Assembly (NCBI GenBank): GCA_002343455.1
Contig: DDSR01000120.1
Coordinates: forward strand, 1 to 8,063
Direction: 5' to 3'
Length of the DNA: 8,063 bases
Source of the DNA: Deltaproteobacteria bacterium UBA2385
Lineage (GTDB): Bacteria > Myxococcota_A > UBA796 > UBA2385
Shown piece after piece: positions 6,608-8,063 of this stretch (within the stretch, counting starts at the first letter, position 1; the number at the start of each line of letters is the position of its first letter). The notes under the pieces are model-generated. The model made no database searches and had not been told where the DNA came from. It saw only the letters and a list, made by a program, of their open reading frames with translations. Made by a program: the position numbers and the translations under genes.

Positions 6608-7744
6608 GTGGTTGAAGCAGCCCGCCGCGCAGCCCTCCTCGAAGAGCGAGCGCCGGGCGGCCTGCACCTCCGAGGGAAAATCGAGAACATTCTCGACCGT
6701 TATCTTCAGGTCATGTGGAAGCTGGCTCTCTCGGTGCCGCTCGACTACGTCGATGATGTCCACCCGTTCGACCTCAACGGCGACGCCGAGCCATTGATCT
6801 TCCAACTGTCGAACGACACCGCGGGGGCCGCGGTGGAGGTTGTCCTCGCGCCAGGGCAGCGAATCCGCGACCGGTTCAACCTGAGAGCGCCGGAGAAGGG
6901 CGGCCGGCCCTTCCGCGTGGTCATGGACGGCGTGGAGCTACGTCGGCCCCTTCGCTTCACGGGTCTTTACTCAACGGAAAAGCCCGAGGATAGACCACTA
7001 CTATTCGTCGGAAGTTGGTCGCCGCCCTTGGGCAAGATCCCATCGACTACCTCTGGTGGACAGGAGTTGTCCTTCGAGGGGTACATGCTCTGGACGCCGC
7101 GCGTCATCCCGGCAGAGAATGCTGGCCTGCTGACTCGAATCGCCGACGCGAGCGGCATCCTGTTTGACGAGCGATTCATGGACTACCCGATCGCGGAGCT
7201 GACCCGCCTTCGGCAGACATCCGCAGAGTTGTTTGTGCATCGTGGCCTGGATGCTGCACTAAACATCGACCGGGAGTCGTTCAACTCGGGTCATCCTCAC
7301 GCCAAGCTTGTGCGGCACTGGGTACATCAGGCACTCAGGCAACTCGCGACGACACAGAAGCGCATTGCCGCGGAGGAGCGTGCCAGGAAGCAAGTTGCGG
7401 CCAAGGAGAAAGAGATCGGCGCGGTGGACAAGCTTGTCACTGAGAAGCTTGCCGAGGTCGGCGTTCACGAGTCAGCGGCTGTAGAGATCAGCGACAAGGC
7501 CCTGATCGTCGAGGTTGAACGGAGGCGCGGGACACTGGCTTACGACCAGAAGACGCTCCTGGACAAGCTGAAACCGACGACGGGGTCGAAGGCGAAGAGC
7601 GAGCGGGAGTTGCAGAAGCGCAAGCTTCGAGCAATCGCCAGGCTACTCGACGGGTTCGGCGCCTTTGAGAACATGGACTTCGCGAAGCAGCAAGAACTGT
7701 TGAACGGTATCGCGCGCATCGTCTGGGGGAGCGTCGATGAATGA
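6608..7744 (+). CDS. C-terminal part of an HSP90-like (GHKL) ATPase, apparently 5'-truncated
   Basis: A 378-residue frame resembling the part of HSP90-like ATP-binding proteins that follows the ATPase domain. Recognisable stretches are MWKLALSVPLDYVDDVHPFD (36-55), the strand pair around ELSFEGYMLW (153-162), GLLTRIADASGILFDERFMD (173-192) and GLDAALNIDRESFNSGHPH (213-231). Residues about 250-345 are charged and partly coiled-coil. No GHKL nucleotide-binding motifs (N-box, DxGxG) occur in the window. GTG at 6608 is only the first available start: the AGAGG before it is two bases away, and the frame stays open upstream to 6344, inside the pump/channel gene. The upstream codons (LAEFVEAV just before the GTG) look like continuing protein. 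I infer that the 5' half was lost when this DNA was joined to the efflux operon. It may be a pseudogene or may be expressed with the next gene, which it overlaps by 8 bases. Composition is lower in GC than the efflux operon. The family assignment is from recalled motif similarity, without a database search. Confidence 0.65.
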   Translation: MVEAARRAALLEERAPGGLHLRGKIENILDRYLQVMWKLALSVPLDYVDDVHPFDLNGDAEPLIFQLSNDTAGAAVEVVLAPGQRIRDRFNLRAPEKGGRPFRVVMDGVELRRPLRFTGLYSTEKPEDRPLLFVGSWSPPLGKIPSTTSGGQELSFEGYMLWTPRVIPAENAGLLTRIADASGILFDERFMDYPIAELTRLRQTSAELFVHRGLDAALNIDRESFNSGHPHAKLVRHWVHQALRQLATTQKRIAAEERARKQVAAKEKEIGAVDKLVTEKLAEVGVHESAAVEISDKALIVEVERRRGTLAYDQKTLLDKLKPTTGSKAKSERELQKRKLRAIARLLDGFGAFENMDFAKQQELLNGIARIVWGSVDE

Positions 7745-8063
7745 GAAGGAGCTGAGGGAGCTGATCGGAGAGGAGCCGAAGCCCGCACCCGCCTCGATGG
7801 ATCGGTTCAGGCCCTGGCATCGGCCGCGCAAACAGTTCATTCGGACCGAGCAGTGGAGCCTCATGCTTCGCACCCTGCTTGTTAAGCTAAAGAATCGGGG
7901 GCACACCGGCACCGTGAAGTACCTCGGATTGCCGGGTGAGGATCTCCTCGACGTGAGGGTGTTTCACGACCTCGTCGCCGAGGTGGGCGCGGATTGGTAT
8001 CTGCGCTTCCTCGGGTTCAACGGGGTGGCCTCGTCAGACGTAAGCCCTCCGCCAAGCAGAAGG
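7737..8063 (+). CDS. Unrecognised protein, N-terminal 109 residues, cut by window edge
   Basis: ATG at 7737, with GGGGGAG (7725-7731) five bases upstream, opens a frame that reaches the right edge without a stop. The start lies inside the end of the preceding gene (8-base overlap), so the two are translationally coupled and probably act together. After an acidic, proline-containing start come PRKQFIRTEQW (residues 30-40), a helix, then VKYLGLPGEDLLDVRVFHDL (60-79) and LRFLGFNG (89-96). The strand-glycine loop-helix-strand order of the last two blocks suggests a Rossmann-like fold, possibly of methyltransferase type, but no catalytic residue can be assigned and I do not recognise the family. 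Codon use (for example GTT AAG CTA AAG) and composition match the preceding gene and differ from the efflux operon. Confidence 0.75.
   Translation, partial: MNEKELRELIGEEPKPAPASMDRFRPWHRPRKQFIRTEQWSLMLRTLLVKLKNRGHTGTVKYLGLPGEDLLDVRVFHDLVAEVGADWYLRFLGFNGVASSDVSPPPSRR

Noticed and set aside
1..8063. CRISPR array, tRNA, rRNA, insertion sequence or integrase
   Set aside because: No regularly spaced repeats, cloverleaf, transposase motifs or terminal inverted repeats were found by reading both strands.

Overview
The window is very GC-rich over most of its length: a 60-base sample in the efflux operon (5701-5760) counts 47 G+C. The genes are compact, overlapping and all on the + strand. Together with a lipoprotein-type efflux adaptor and an outer-membrane protein, this points to a Gram-negative bacterium with a GC-rich genome. 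Myxococcota or a related former deltaproteobacterial lineage is my best guess, but it rests on style and not on a marker gene.

Left end (1-400): no convincing protein gene. It holds a two-copy imperfect direct repeat (64-90 and 119-145), a 25-codon minus-strand reading frame with a strong ribosome-binding site (268 down to 191), a strong GC hairpin (303-336), and a good sigma70-like promoter (-35 at 370-375, -10 at 393-398) with an inverted repeat across its -10/start region.

Centre (about 400-6518): a complete efflux operon in three genes. A TetR/AcrR-type repressor is followed 50 bases later by a lipoprotein periplasmic adaptor. The adaptor overlaps by ATGA with one giant gene of 1464 codons, which joins a full 12-helix RND pump to a full TolC-type outer-membrane channel. 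The join contains what looks like an internal signal peptide (residues about 1018-1044, ending A-Q-A). One primary product could therefore be cut into pump and channel, delivering two of the three tripartite parts in 1:1 ratio. The pump also lacks part of the classical AcrB proton-relay set, and the adaptor has two cysteines placed symmetrically about its hairpin tip. Repressor, adaptor, pump and channel together suggest self-contained, ligand-inducible export of an organic substrate that cannot be named from sequence.

Right end (about 6519-8063): after a short gap with a perfect 7-bp hairpin, composition drops (30 of 60 G+C at 6961-7020). Two translationally coupled genes follow. The first resembles the middle/C-terminal part of an HSP90-like (GHKL) ATPase but has no ATP-binding domain in the window; its open frame runs back into the pump/channel gene without a proper start, so it looks 5'-truncated. 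The second overlaps it by 8 bases and runs off the right edge; I do not recognise its family with certainty. This pair looks horizontally acquired and may be the remnant of a multi-gene accessory (possibly defence) system broken by recombination next to the efflux operon.
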